Assembly (NCBI RefSeq): GCF_003612565.1
Contig: NZ_RAZG01000010.1
Span: 1 to 64,000 of the forward strand
Direction of reading: 5' to 3'
Length of the DNA stretch: 64,000 bases
From: Roseburia sp. 1XD42-69
GTDB lineage: Bacteria; Bacillota; Clostridia; Lachnospirales; Lachnospiraceae
Made by a program: the position numbers and the translations under genes. Position 1 is the first letter of the stretch. Each line of letters begins with the position of its first letter. This document shows positions 7,257 through 15,574 of this stretch, piece after piece. The notes under the pieces were generated by a model, which was given only the letters and a program-made list of their open reading frames with translations, had not been told where the DNA came from and did no database searches.

Positions 7257-7847
7257 TTAGGAATCAGTGTTCTTTTTCACTTGAAAATGAGCCACTTTCT
7301 TTTTTGCAATTTCCATCAAAAGACCCGTTACCACTAGGGCCATAGACATAAACACCGTCTTTGCATACAAATGTTTCTCCCACAGAAGAAACAAGACAAA
7401 AAGACCTGTTTCCCCCACAGCGATACACACGGAATTCCTGTGATAGACTTTTTTTTCTGTATTATTCAATGGTTTGTTTTCGCTTTGAATCGGTGTCATC
7501 AAAAAAATGGTGCCGATAAACACAGCAATCAGGACAGCGTAAATATATTTTGTAATCGGCAGTATAAAGATGATTATCATACAGGCTAAGGTACTGCTGT
7601 ACGTAAAACCCAAACATTTTTTGGGAGTAGATGCATGATACCCTCCTGCATAAATGCGCAACACCATATAACAAAACTCAAACAAAATACCCACCAGGAA
7701 ATTTCCTAATATACATGACAAAATAGAAGCAAAAAGGAAATCCAATAACAAATTTTCCAGTCTGGTGATGCCGGTCTTCACAATCATATCGTTTGTTTCA
7801 TTTACTAACCCGGCCTTCTCAAAGAGATTCATGAGAAATTTAGTCAT
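7257..7847 (-). CDS. agrB: AgrB-like peptide-processing membrane protease
   Basis: 196 residues, multi-spanning. The catalytic pair of the AgrB cysteine protease family is present as H71 in AGGYHAS and C78 in KKCLGF, with the same spacing of seven as in staphylococcal AgrB. AgrB cleaves the AgrD prepeptide and helps form a thiolactone ring during export. The ATG overlaps the 3' end of the prepeptide gene by eight bases, implying translational coupling. The symbol reflects family membership. Confidence 0.92.
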   Translation of the reverse strand: MTKFLMNLFEKAGLVNETNDMIVKTGITRLENLLLDFLFASILSCILGNFLVGILFEFCYMVLRIYAGGYHASTPKKCLGFTYSSTLACMIIIFILPITKYIYAVLIAVFIGTIFLMTPIQSENKPLNNTEKKVYHRNSVCIAVGETGLFVLFLLWEKHLYAKTVFMSMALVVTGLLMEIAKKKVAHFQVKKNTDS

Positions 7848-7998
7848 GATATTTCTTTAAAGAATCCAATTGGGAATCCAGCTTTTCTTGGTAAAAACGT
7901 GAAATACAAGCGCTGTTTACAGCCAAACTGGCCAAAGCGATTACTACGCCGTATAAAACCACAAGCCATTTTTCACTTACCGTTTTTAAACTATTCAT
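7840..7998 (-). CDS. agrD: AgrD-like cyclic autoinducer prepeptide
   Basis: 52 residues with a strong AGGAGGTG ribosome site. It has the three AgrD parts: an amphipathic/hydrophobic N-terminal leader (about residues 1-27), a core NSACISRF with the ring-forming C31, and a charged C-terminal tail YQEKLDSQLDSLKKYHD. By analogy with families in which the ring is Cys plus four residues followed by a [HY]Q-type tail, the likely product is a five-residue thiolactone Cys-Ile-Ser-Arg-Phe with a short N-terminal tail. It lies between kinase and protease genes, overlapping the latter. The ring assignment is inference. Confidence 0.88.
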   Translation of the reverse strand: MNSLKTVSEKWLVVLYGVVIALASLAVNSACISRFYQEKLDSQLDSLKKYHD

Positions 7999-8046
7999 TA
8001 TCCTGCACCTCCTTTTTCTAAACCATAGCACACTTATGAGGAATCG

Positions 8047-8053
8047 TGTCGAA
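8047..8053 (+). promoter_or_regulatory. Exact Spo0A-box heptamer upstream of agrD
   Basis: TGTCGAA is exact on the plus strand, about 50 bases before the prepeptide start, in the 95-base gap after the kinase gene. A single 7-mer is expected by chance several times in this window, so support is weak. Confidence 0.25.
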
Positions 8054-8093
8054 AATGGCAAAAATTGTGCAGTAATTGACAAAACTAGTGGAT

Positions 8094-9359
8094 TTACTCT
8101 TCATTCACAAACAAAATGATACTGACGTAGAACTTATTTCCGCCGGTATCTATAGTCTTCTTCCCGTTATACTTCTTTACAATATATTCCACATTGCGCA
8201 GCCCCATCCCGTGATTTATCTTGTCCGCTTTTCTTGTAAAAAACACTCCGCCCTTTTTATGTAAGGTTCCGTCATAAGTATTGCAGATGTGAATCAGCAA
8301 AATTCCTTTGTTATACGTTATCTCCACTGACAGGTCTTTTTTCCCTACATGCTCTAACGCCTCTATGGCATTGTCCAAAAGATTTCCAAGAATCATATTC
8401 AAATCAAAAGCCGGCATAAAAGAACAGTCCGGCACTTTCAGTTTCATATCTATTTTGCAGCCCATTTTTTCCGCTTTTCTCAGCCTGTAATTCAATATAG
8501 TGTCCACCTCATGGTTGCCGGAATTGACGAACTGCCCTGGCACATGTATGTAATCTTCAATATTTAAAATATACTTGGATGCACCCTCATAATCCCTATC
8601 CTGCAGAAAGGTATCCAGCAAAAGCAGGTGATTCTTCATGTCATGCCACAAGGAATGGATGTTCTCCTGGGATTGTTTCATTAATTCCAGTTGATTTTCA
8701 TGCATAAGGATTTTCTCTTCCATAACCTGGCTCTCCACCTTTTCCCGAAACACCTCATTTACCTTGTCATATAGAAAAAAAGTGCTTATGTTAATAAGGC
8801 AGATTGCACTTAATCCAATAAGAATCCACTCATATTTTTCTTCTACACTGGCTAAAACTTCAACCAATACAATACTTCCTAAAAGAATCAAAACAAAGTT
8901 ATAATAACTGCTTTTCGATATGTACTCTGCTTTTTCTACATAAAAAATACGTTCAATTAAAAGAATTAAAACAATATATAAAAAAGAAGAAAGTAAACTA
9001 CCTGCCGCCTTATTTGGACTGCCATCGCCTAACCAAGATAGTAACCTCCAAACAAATTCTTCAATCACTATTCCAAATGCAATAGTTGTTATAGCCGCCA
9101 GCAATTTTCTAATCAAACTTCCATCATATAGAACAAAAATTGCGATAAGTAAAAGAAAAAACAGAGAAAGCGTTGTCAAATACATATTATCAAAACTAAA
9201 ATGTACAATACAATTTATTAACCAAACCATTCCATAAGTTATAACCTGCAAAAATAATGGCGTATCTTTCTTGGATACAAACATTTTAGCGACGCGGAAA
9301 AAAATGTATATATTCAAAACATTAAAAACCGCATTAAACATAAGTTCTATTAAACTCAT
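8094..9359 (-). CDS. AgrC-like GHKL sensor histidine kinase
   Basis: 421 residues. The N-terminal half (about 1-200) has six or seven hydrophobic segments, the peptide-sensing part of AgrC-type kinases. A coiled linker follows, then the phosphoacceptor H239 in SLWHDMKNHL, and a HATPase with N-box NMILGNLLDNAIEA and G-box GMGLRNVEYI. It belongs with the HPK10 class that senses cyclic autoinducer peptides. The gene sits between its likely partner regulator and agrD on one strand. The segment is visibly AT-rich compared with the sporulation operon beside it. Confidence 0.9.
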   Translation of the reverse strand: MSLIELMFNAVFNVLNIYIFFRVAKMFVSKKDTPLFLQVITYGMVWLINCIVHFSFDNMYLTTLSLFFLLLIAIFVLYDGSLIRKLLAAITTIAFGIVIEEFVWRLLSWLGDGSPNKAAGSLLSSFLYIVLILLIERIFYVEKAEYISKSSYYNFVLILLGSIVLVEVLASVEEKYEWILIGLSAICLINISTFFLYDKVNEVFREKVESQVMEEKILMHENQLELMKQSQENIHSLWHDMKNHLLLLDTFLQDRDYEGASKYILNIEDYIHVPGQFVNSGNHEVDTILNYRLRKAEKMGCKIDMKLKVPDCSFMPAFDLNMILGNLLDNAIEALEHVGKKDLSVEITYNKGILLIHICNTYDGTLHKKGGVFFTRKADKINHGMGLRNVEYIVKKYNGKKTIDTGGNKFYVSIILFVNEE

Positions 9360-9372
9360 TTTTCTTTCTTCC

Positions 9373-10080
9373 CTATCTATTTTCCAACAGTTTCTTATTC
9401 AAATTATCTTTCATTGCCCTGCTGACAGGTATAACCTCCCCGTTTGCCATAACAACACAATCTCTTTTGTATTCTGTGGCATAGCGCATATTAATAATAA
9501 AAGATTTGTGTACCATACAAAAATTTTTATCTTTTAACCTTCGCATAATCTCCGATAATTTATCATAAAATTCTACTTGGTCGTTGCGCATATACATGTG
9601 AACCTTTTTCGCCTGGCTCTGGAAATACAGAATCACCTGTTCATTAACCTTGCAGACACTTTTTCCTATATGGTACTCAAAGTATGAATTGTTTAAACAA
9701 AATAATCTCTCATACTCATCCAATATAAATTTTGTTTTGTCATAATTGATGGGCTTAATCAGAAAATTCATCGGGCGAAGATCAAATAACTGCATGGCAT
9801 AGTTTTTTATGGATGACACAAATACGATCTGAATTGTTTCATTTTCCAAATTCGATCGTATCTTTTTCCCTACTTCCACCCCAGAAATCTCCTTCAACTG
9901 AATATCCAGAAAGATAAGGTCTAAATTGACTCCTTTTTCGATATCTGAGAGCATATCCTTTGAATTGTTATATGGATATATCATAATTTCTACATTTTTC
10001 TCCATAGAATATTCCAACAAGTTTTTCCTTAATTCTAAGACAAATCCATTTTCATCATCACATATTCCGATATTTATCAT
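9373..10080 (-). CDS. LytTR-type response regulator (AgrA-like), first gene of the agr operon
   Basis: 235 residues. Receiver domain with D8/D9 and phosphoacceptor D59 (LIFLDIQLKEISG). C-terminal LytTR domain with the family pattern MVHKSFIINMRYA and IPVSRAMKDNL. Start chosen at MINIGICDDE, with GGGGAG five bases upstream. The gene stops 13 bases before the kinase start, so the two form a classical two-component pair. Order regulator-kinase-prepeptide-protease differs from the staphylococcal agrBDCA order. Confidence 0.88.
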   Translation of the reverse strand: MINIGICDDENGFVLELRKNLLEYSMEKNVEIMIYPYNNSKDMLSDIEKGVNLDLIFLDIQLKEISGVEVGKKIRSNLENETIQIVFVSSIKNYAMQLFDLRPMNFLIKPINYDKTKFILDEYERLFCLNNSYFEYHIGKSVCKVNEQVILYFQSQAKKVHMYMRNDQVEFYDKLSEIMRRLKDKNFCMVHKSFIINMRYATEYKRDCVVMANGEVIPVSRAMKDNLNKKLLENR

Positions 10081-10126
10081 TTTTCTCCCCTGTAAAAAAC
10101 CCAAAATTTTCCAAGTCTCTGTTTTT

Positions 10127-10155
10127 AGTATACTATCAATGTAATTGGATTTCAA
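10127..10155 (-). promoter_or_regulatory. Predicted promoter of the agr operon
   Basis: On the minus strand, TTGAAA (10155-10150), a 17-base spacer, TATACT (10132-10127), about 45 bases before the regulator start. No clear LytTR direct repeats were recognised upstream. The remaining spoIVB-agr gap (to 10376) is AT-rich with no gene seen. Confidence 0.6.
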
Positions 10156-10359
10156 GGATGAAAAGAGGAAAAAGCAGTATGCATTTTGCTTATTCGTTAC
10201 TTTTCACGGCATGAAAGGCCGCACAAAGTTATATTCTATTAAATTTTTTTAATACTAGTTCCATGTCAAATTTATTTTCTTTAATAAATTCATTTCTGTA
10301 TTCTGCAGTGGTAATTCCCTAAAAATCCATGGATACAACAATATAACCACCAGAAACCC

Positions 10360-10380
10360 TTGAGCCTGGCACTGGCTCAA
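10360..10380 (-). terminator. Weak hairpin at the spoIVB stop codon
   Basis: A 7-bp stem TTGAGCC/GGCTCAA with a 7-base loop, overlapping the stop codon. No T run follows, so termination is doubtful. Confidence 0.3.
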
Positions 10381-11603
10381 TGCTTCAGCATCTTCTCAAT
10401 AAATACCCCATACCCCTTTGACGCATCTGATATAAATACATGGGTTACAGCCCCCACCAGCCTGCCGTTTTGTATAATAGGGCTGCCGCTCATGCCCTGG
10501 ACAATCCCCCCTGTCTCCTGCAAAAGAAGGCTGTCTGTCACGTGAAAGAGAATCCCTTTATTTTCCTCTTTGCTGTTGTAATCCACATCATCAATCTCTA
10601 TTTCGTATTTCCTTAATGTTCCGTCTAAGGAAGATAATATATAGGCTTTCCCTTTTTTTATGTTCTGCTTCATAGCGATTTCCATATATTCCCCGGACAT
10701 TTCCTGGGGTATTTTATTCACACTCCCGTAGATGCCGGTGCGGGTATTTTTCTTAATTTTTCCAATGCAGTACTCCTCTTTGTAATTTATTACCCCGGTA
10801 AGTTCTCCTGGGACTCCGTCCTCCCCCTTCACAATTCCCACGATATTGGTCTCATAAATTTTTCCATCCTTCGTCTCCAGCATACTCCCTGTATCGGCGT
10901 CGCTGATGGGATGCCCCAGGGCTCCAAAGGACAAATCCTCCCGGATATATGTCATGGTGCCAACCCCTGCCATATCATCCCGCACCCAGATGCCAAGTTT
11001 GTAATCCCCTTCCTTGTCCATCACCGGCGTGATTTTTAACTGAATGGGCCTGCCATCTCGGCAAATTCCCAGTACTAAAGGCTTCCCGCCGCAGGAGGCA
11101 ATGCACTCCATCAACTCCTCTTTTTCCAGCACTTCTTTTCCGTTCACCTTTGTAATGTAGTCTCCCCCCTGGACCAACTGACGGGCAGGTTCATAATTCA
11201 TGCCGTCTTTTGCTGGAACTTTTCCCGTTCCAATAATTAAAATCCCCTGGGTTTTTGTGTAAATCCCAATAGGCATCCCGGAAGGGAGAACGAAATCCGG
11301 TTCCACCACATGGACAGCCACTTCTTTTACCGGAATAAAATCAAGGAATTTACAATTTAGAGTGTAATCACCATTTAAACCGGCAGTTACTTTCCCTGCG
11401 GTGCTGAAGAATGCCTCCACGCTCTCTTCCTCTTTTTCCACACTTACAGGGACAGAGAAAAATATCTCGCTCTCCTCTCCCTCCACCACGTAAAGCTCAT
11501 CGGGAATCGAATCGTACAAAAGATTTATGGAAAAAAAAAGCAGATATGCCATACCTGCCAGAAAAACCTGGTTTTTATAACGCCATAATTTATGATAAAA
11601 CAT
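10377..11603 (-). CDS. spoIVB: SpoIVB, sporulation signalling serine protease
   Basis: 408 residues from an ATG with AAGGAG upstream. An N-terminal membrane anchor (about residues 8-30) is followed by a PDZ domain (about 140-220) and the SpoIVB peptidase domain. The catalytic His lies in FGALGHPISDAD and the Ser in GIVQGMSGSPII, both hallmark motifs. In known endospore formers the protease is secreted from the forespore and triggers pro-sigma-K processing by cleaving SpoIVFA. It follows recN as usual, but the expected next gene, spo0A, is displaced by the 1.0-10.1 kb block. Confidence 0.95.
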   Translation of the reverse strand: MFYHKLWRYKNQVFLAGMAYLLFFSINLLYDSIPDELYVVEGEESEIFFSVPVSVEKEEESVEAFFSTAGKVTAGLNGDYTLNCKFLDFIPVKEVAVHVVEPDFVLPSGMPIGIYTKTQGILIIGTGKVPAKDGMNYEPARQLVQGGDYITKVNGKEVLEKEELMECIASCGGKPLVLGICRDGRPIQLKITPVMDKEGDYKLGIWVRDDMAGVGTMTYIREDLSFGALGHPISDADTGSMLETKDGKIYETNIVGIVKGEDGVPGELTGVINYKEEYCIGKIKKNTRTGIYGSVNKIPQEMSGEYMEIAMKQNIKKGKAYILSSLDGTLRKYEIEIDDVDYNSKEENKGILFHVTDSLLLQETGGIVQGMSGSPIIQNGRLVGAVTHVFISDASKGYGVFIEKMLKH

Positions 11604-11671
11604 ATGTGAATTTGCTCCTTTCGTACCTGAAATATGCGCATTTAAGGAATTTTTCCTAGATGGGACAGCGC

Positions 11672-11705
11672 ATAAAAAAAGAAGGATACCCTTCGTATCC
11701 CTCTT
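11672..11705 (-). terminator. recN terminator
   Basis: A stem AAGAGGGATAC / GTATCCTTCTT with one mismatch, followed on the minus strand by a run of T. It lies between recN and spoIVB, so spoIVB probably has its own sporulation promoter. Confidence 0.75.
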
Positions 11706-11717
11706 AGTATGTGCCAT

Positions 11718-13412
11718 TTATTTTTCTTCACACAATGTTTTTTTTGTATTTGCTGCCAATTCTTTCATTTCCCTGGCGCTCTCTAATACCGTATCCGTTA
11801 TTTTCACGCCTCCAAGCATACGGGCCAGTTCCTTTACGCTCTCCTCCTCAGTTAAGTTCCGGATTGTGGAAATGGTGGTCTGGTTATTTACAGATTTTTC
11901 AATTAGATAATGGCTGTCCGCCATTGCGGCAATCTGGGGCAGGTGGGTGATGCAGATTACCTGGTGGTTCCTCCCCAGCACACTCATTTTTTCCGATACC
12001 ATCTGGGCGGTTCTGCCGCTGATTCCCGTGTCAATCTCATCAAAAATCAGGGTCTCAATGGAGTCTGTGTCCGCCAGCACTGTCTTAATAGCCAGCATAA
12101 TCCGGGACAGTTCCCCTCCCGATGCAATTTTTTCCAAGGGCTTTAAGGGCTCCCCCGGATTGGTGGAAATCATAAATTCCCCTTCGTCATAGCCGTTTTG
12201 TGTATAGTGCTCCAGTTTCTTAAATTCCATGGAAAAGGACACGTCCAAAAAATTTAATTCCATCAAAGCTTTTCCCACCGCTTCTGTGAGAACTTTCGCC
12301 TCTTTTTTTCTGATTTTGGAAACCTTTTCACAGCATTTTTCTAATTTTTCCTGGGCAGAAGTAAAATTTTTTTTCAAATTTTCCAGATAGGAATCATAAT
12401 CCGCCAATTTTTCCAACCGTTCTCTTTTTTCTCCGCAGTTTTCCAAAATTTCTTCCACGGTGCCGCCGTATTTGGATTTTAAATGATTTAAGGTGTCAAG
12501 GCGGGCTTCCACCTGGGCAAAACTTTCCTCGTCAAACTGGGCATCTGATATGTATTCTGCTATTTCGTGGTTAAAATCATTCAAAAGACTCTCAATTTCC
12601 ATTAATTCTTTTTCCAGATTTTCCACATTTTTATCATAGGAAGAAACTGCGGATATTTCCTTTAATGCCTGTCCCACAAGTTCCGAGGCAGATTCAAAAT
12701 CCTCCCCGGTTTTTCTGTATGCAGCACCCACAGATTCCATAATTTTTCTTCCATTGGAAAGACGCCTGTACTCCTGCTCTAACTCTAAATCCTCCCCAGG
12801 TTTTAAATCCGCTTCCTCTATCTCATGGACCTCATACTCTAAAAAAGAAATCTCCCTGGCGCGCTCCTCTTTATCCAGGCTTGCCGCCTCAAGTTCCGTT
12901 TTTAATTTTTTATACTCGCCGTAATATTTTTTTAAATCTTCTTTTTTCTCCTGCAATTCATTTTTTGCATATGCGTCCAAAATATTCATATGATTTTTTT
13001 TCACCAATAGAGACTGGTGTTCGTGCTGCCCGTGGATGTCAATGAGAAGCGCCGCCGCCTCCCTTATTTTTGACACAGGGAGAGTCTCGCCGTTGATTTT
13101 GGCCGTGCTCCTGCCCTTTACAATTTTTCTGGAAAGAATCACCGTATCCTCCTCAGGAAAAATATCAAGTTCCTCCAAAGCTTTTTTCTGCTTTTCGTCT
13201 TCCACGGTAAAGACAAGTTCCACCAGGCCGTAAGGGGCATTTTCCCGCACCATATCCTTTGGCACTTTTTCTCCCAGGGCCAAATTTACAGAGCCTATGA
13301 TAATAGATTTCCCCGCTCCTGTCTCCCCGGAGAGAATATTTAACCCCGGCATAAATTCCACTTCCGCTTCGTCAATTAAAGCAAGATTTTTCACATGTAG
13401 ATTTTGTAACAT
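11718..13412 (-). CDS. recN: DNA repair protein RecN
   Basis: 564 residues of the SMC-like ATPase family. Walker A is GETGAGKSIIIGSV near the N terminus. Long coiled-coil arms cover about residues 150-370. Near the C terminus are the signature SGGELSRIMLAIK and Walker B LIFDEIDTGISG. RecN acts early in double-strand break repair by bringing DNA ends together. It follows argR in the conserved Firmicutes order. Length is normal. Confidence 0.97.
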   Translation of the reverse strand: MLQNLHVKNLALIDEAEVEFMPGLNILSGETGAGKSIIIGSVNLALGEKVPKDMVRENAPYGLVELVFTVEDEKQKKALEELDIFPEEDTVILSRKIVKGRSTAKINGETLPVSKIREAAALLIDIHGQHEHQSLLVKKNHMNILDAYAKNELQEKKEDLKKYYGEYKKLKTELEAASLDKEERAREISFLEYEVHEIEEADLKPGEDLELEQEYRRLSNGRKIMESVGAAYRKTGEDFESASELVGQALKEISAVSSYDKNVENLEKELMEIESLLNDFNHEIAEYISDAQFDEESFAQVEARLDTLNHLKSKYGGTVEEILENCGEKRERLEKLADYDSYLENLKKNFTSAQEKLEKCCEKVSKIRKKEAKVLTEAVGKALMELNFLDVSFSMEFKKLEHYTQNGYDEGEFMISTNPGEPLKPLEKIASGGELSRIMLAIKTVLADTDSIETLIFDEIDTGISGRTAQMVSEKMSVLGRNHQVICITHLPQIAAMADSHYLIEKSVNNQTTISTIRNLTEEESVKELARMLGGVKITDTVLESAREMKELAANTKKTLCEEK

Positions 13413-13467
13413 ATATACTCCATTTCTTATAGCAAATCTTAATATAGCAATTCATAAAACTGTGGCT

Positions 13468-13923
13468 TTAGACTTCTTCCATAATTTTCCGCAGACGGTT
13501 CATCAAAAGTACTGTGTCCTCCACAGTGCGCACTGCGCACATAATGGTGTCATCCCCTGCGATACTGCCCACGATTTCCCTGCAGTCTAAGGCATCTAAA
13601 GCCGCCGCCCCCGCCATAGCCATGCCGGATACGGTTTTTATCACCAAAATATTTTGGGCCATATCCATAGATAAAAAGGCATCCTTAAAAATTCTGGTAT
13701 ATTTCTGCATCATATCCTGGGAATTCCCCGAAAGGGCCGCATATTTCTGTCTTCCGTTTGCCATTGACACTTTGGTGAGCTTAAGCTCCCTGATATCCCT
13801 GGACACGGTGGCCTGGGTAACCTGATACCCTTCCCGCTCCAGACATTCCGCCAGTTCCTCCTGGGTTTCAATTTCGTTTTTGCGAATCAGTTCCAAAATT
13901 TTTACATGTCTTTTGGATTTCAT
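13468..13923 (-). CDS. argR: Arginine repressor ArgR
   Basis: 151 residues. The N-terminal winged helix (about 1-70) contains the recognition segment VTQATVSRDIRELKL. The C-terminal hexamerisation and arginine-binding domain has VGSIAGDDTIMCAVRT. ArgR represses arginine biosynthesis and activates catabolism when arginine is bound. AAGGTG precedes the start. It sits between nadK and recN as in most clostridia. Confidence 0.95.
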   Translation of the reverse strand: MKSKRHVKILELIRKNEIETQEELAECLEREGYQVTQATVSRDIRELKLTKVSMANGRQKYAALSGNSQDMMQKYTRIFKDAFLSMDMAQNILVIKTVSGMAMAGAAALDALDCREIVGSIAGDDTIMCAVRTVEDTVLLMNRLRKIMEEV

Positions 13924-13939
13924 AGTAAATCACCTTCCC

Positions 13940-14770
13940 TTATGAATAAATCTGCATTTTCTTCCGCAGTATCTCTAAAAAGCTAATCTGGCTCAATTTT
14001 AAAATTTTTACCTTGCTTTTTGCCGTGCAGATGGAAATGCTGTCCCCCGGAACGAATTCTGCGGAATACTCCCCGTCAAAGTTTATCTCCGCCCTTTCCT
14101 GCCTCCCGGTCTGTCTGCCCCGCATCTCAATCATAATATCGTCTTTTTCCCCCAGGACAATACTTTTTGTGTTCAGATTGTGGGAATTAATGGGCGTGAT
14201 TAAAATCATACTTGCCTTTGGATCTACAATGGGGCCCCCCGCCGACATGCTGTATCCCGTGGATCCGGTAGGGGTGGCAACGATAATTCCGTCTGCGCGA
14301 AAGGTATTTAAATATTCCCCGTTGATATACACAATCAACTCCAAAAGCTGCATGGCCCCCGTCCTCGAAATGACTATGTCATTTAAAGCCGTCCTGCCCG
14401 GCAGTTTTCCCTTTTTTTTTGTAATGGAACTGCCCATAAGCATCATGCGCTCCTCAATGACAAACTCATCTTTCATGATCTGGTCAATGGCGGCATACAC
14501 ATTTTCTTCCTCCAACTCACACAGATACCCCAAATGTCCCAGATTTACCCCGATACATGGAATATCCTTCGGGGACAACTCCCTGGCAGCCCGAATCAGC
14601 GTTCCGTCCCCCCCAAGGACAAAAACGCATTCCGCCTCCTCAGTGATTTCTTCCCCGTCTGTGACAATACCGCATTTTCCCCCCTTTAATTCCACATAAT
14701 GTTTTATCTTTTTACCAAGACGCTGCTCTTTGTCTTTTTCCTGATTTGTTATAATATAAAACTTTTTCAT
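13940..14770 (-). CDS. nadK: NAD kinase
   Basis: 276 residues. The diagnostic motif VFVLGGDGTLIRAARE holds the GGDG phosphate-binding loop. A second motif, ATPTGSTGYSMSAGGP, is also typical. The enzyme makes NADP from NAD and ATP or polyphosphate. It starts four bases after the tlyA stop, with only a weak ribosome site, so translation is probably coupled. Confidence 0.95.
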   Translation of the reverse strand: MKKFYIITNQEKDKEQRLGKKIKHYVELKGGKCGIVTDGEEITEEAECVFVLGGDGTLIRAARELSPKDIPCIGVNLGHLGYLCELEEENVYAAIDQIMKDEFVIEERMMLMGSSITKKKGKLPGRTALNDIVISRTGAMQLLELIVYINGEYLNTFRADGIIVATPTGSTGYSMSAGGPIVDPKASMILITPINSHNLNTKSIVLGEKDDIMIEMRGRQTGRQERAEINFDGEYSAEFVPGDSISICTAKSKVKILKLSQISFLEILRKKMQIYS

Positions 14771-14773
14771 AGG

Positions 14774-15574
14774 CTAATCTAACATGGAGTGGGCCGCCGT
14801 TACTACATCCTTTATACTGACAGTTTCCTCCACCAAACCTTTCCCATCCTTTTTTATGTAAACCAGATATTCAATGTTTCCCTCCGGCCCTTTAATCGGG
14901 GAAAAATCCAGGTTTAAGACGGAAAAACCAATCTCCCTGGCAAAAGAAATGACTTTCTCAATCACTTCCTCATGGACAGTGCTGTCTCTCACCACCCCCT
15001 TTTTCCCCACTTTTTCTCTCCCTGCCTCAAACTGGGGTTTTATGAGACATACCATCTCCCCCTCTTTCGATAAAAGTTCCTTTGCAGGGCCTAAGACTTT
15101 TGTCAGGGAAATAAAAGACACATCCACGGAGGCAAGGTCAATTTCCTCCCCGATATGCTCCGGCAGGACATACCGGATATTTGTCTTTTCCATACAGACT
15201 ACTCTTTCGTCCTGGCGCAGTTTCCAGGCAAACTGGCCGTATCCCACATCCAAAGCATACACTTTTTTTGCACCGTTTTGCAGCATACAGTCTGTAAACC
15301 CTCCTGTGGAAGCCCCGATATCCATACAGATTTTACCCTCTGCTGCCACGCCGAATTTTTCCATGGCTTTTTCCAGTTTTAAACCGCCCCGGCTTACATA
15401 TTTTAACGTGTTTCCCTTAACTTCTATGCTGCAGTCCTGGGGAAAAGCGCTTCCCGCCTTGTCCTCCCTCTCATTGTCCACAAAGACAACCCCTGACATA
15501 ATCATGGCCTTTGCCTTTTCCCTGGAAGGGGCAAGTCCCCGGTTTACCAGCAAAACATCTAATCGCTCTTTCAT
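14774..15574 (-). CDS. tlyA: TlyA-family rRNA methyltransferase (S4 domain)
   Basis: 266 residues. N-terminal S4 RNA-binding domain (about 1-65, RLDVLLVNRGLAPSREKAK) and a Rossmann methyltransferase with SAM motif CMDIGASTGGFTDCML. TlyA methylates 2'-hydroxyls of rRNA in mycobacteria; older annotations call it hemolysin A. The ATG overlaps the dxs stop as ATGA. Placement between dxs and nadK is the conserved clostridial order. Confidence 0.92.
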   Translation of the reverse strand: MKERLDVLLVNRGLAPSREKAKAMIMSGVVFVDNEREDKAGSAFPQDCSIEVKGNTLKYVSRGGLKLEKAMEKFGVAAEGKICMDIGASTGGFTDCMLQNGAKKVYALDVGYGQFAWKLRQDERVVCMEKTNIRYVLPEHIGEEIDLASVDVSFISLTKVLGPAKELLSKEGEMVCLIKPQFEAGREKVGKKGVVRDSTVHEEVIEKVISFAREIGFSVLNLDFSPIKGPEGNIEYLVYIKKDGKGLVEETVSIKDVVTAAHSMLD

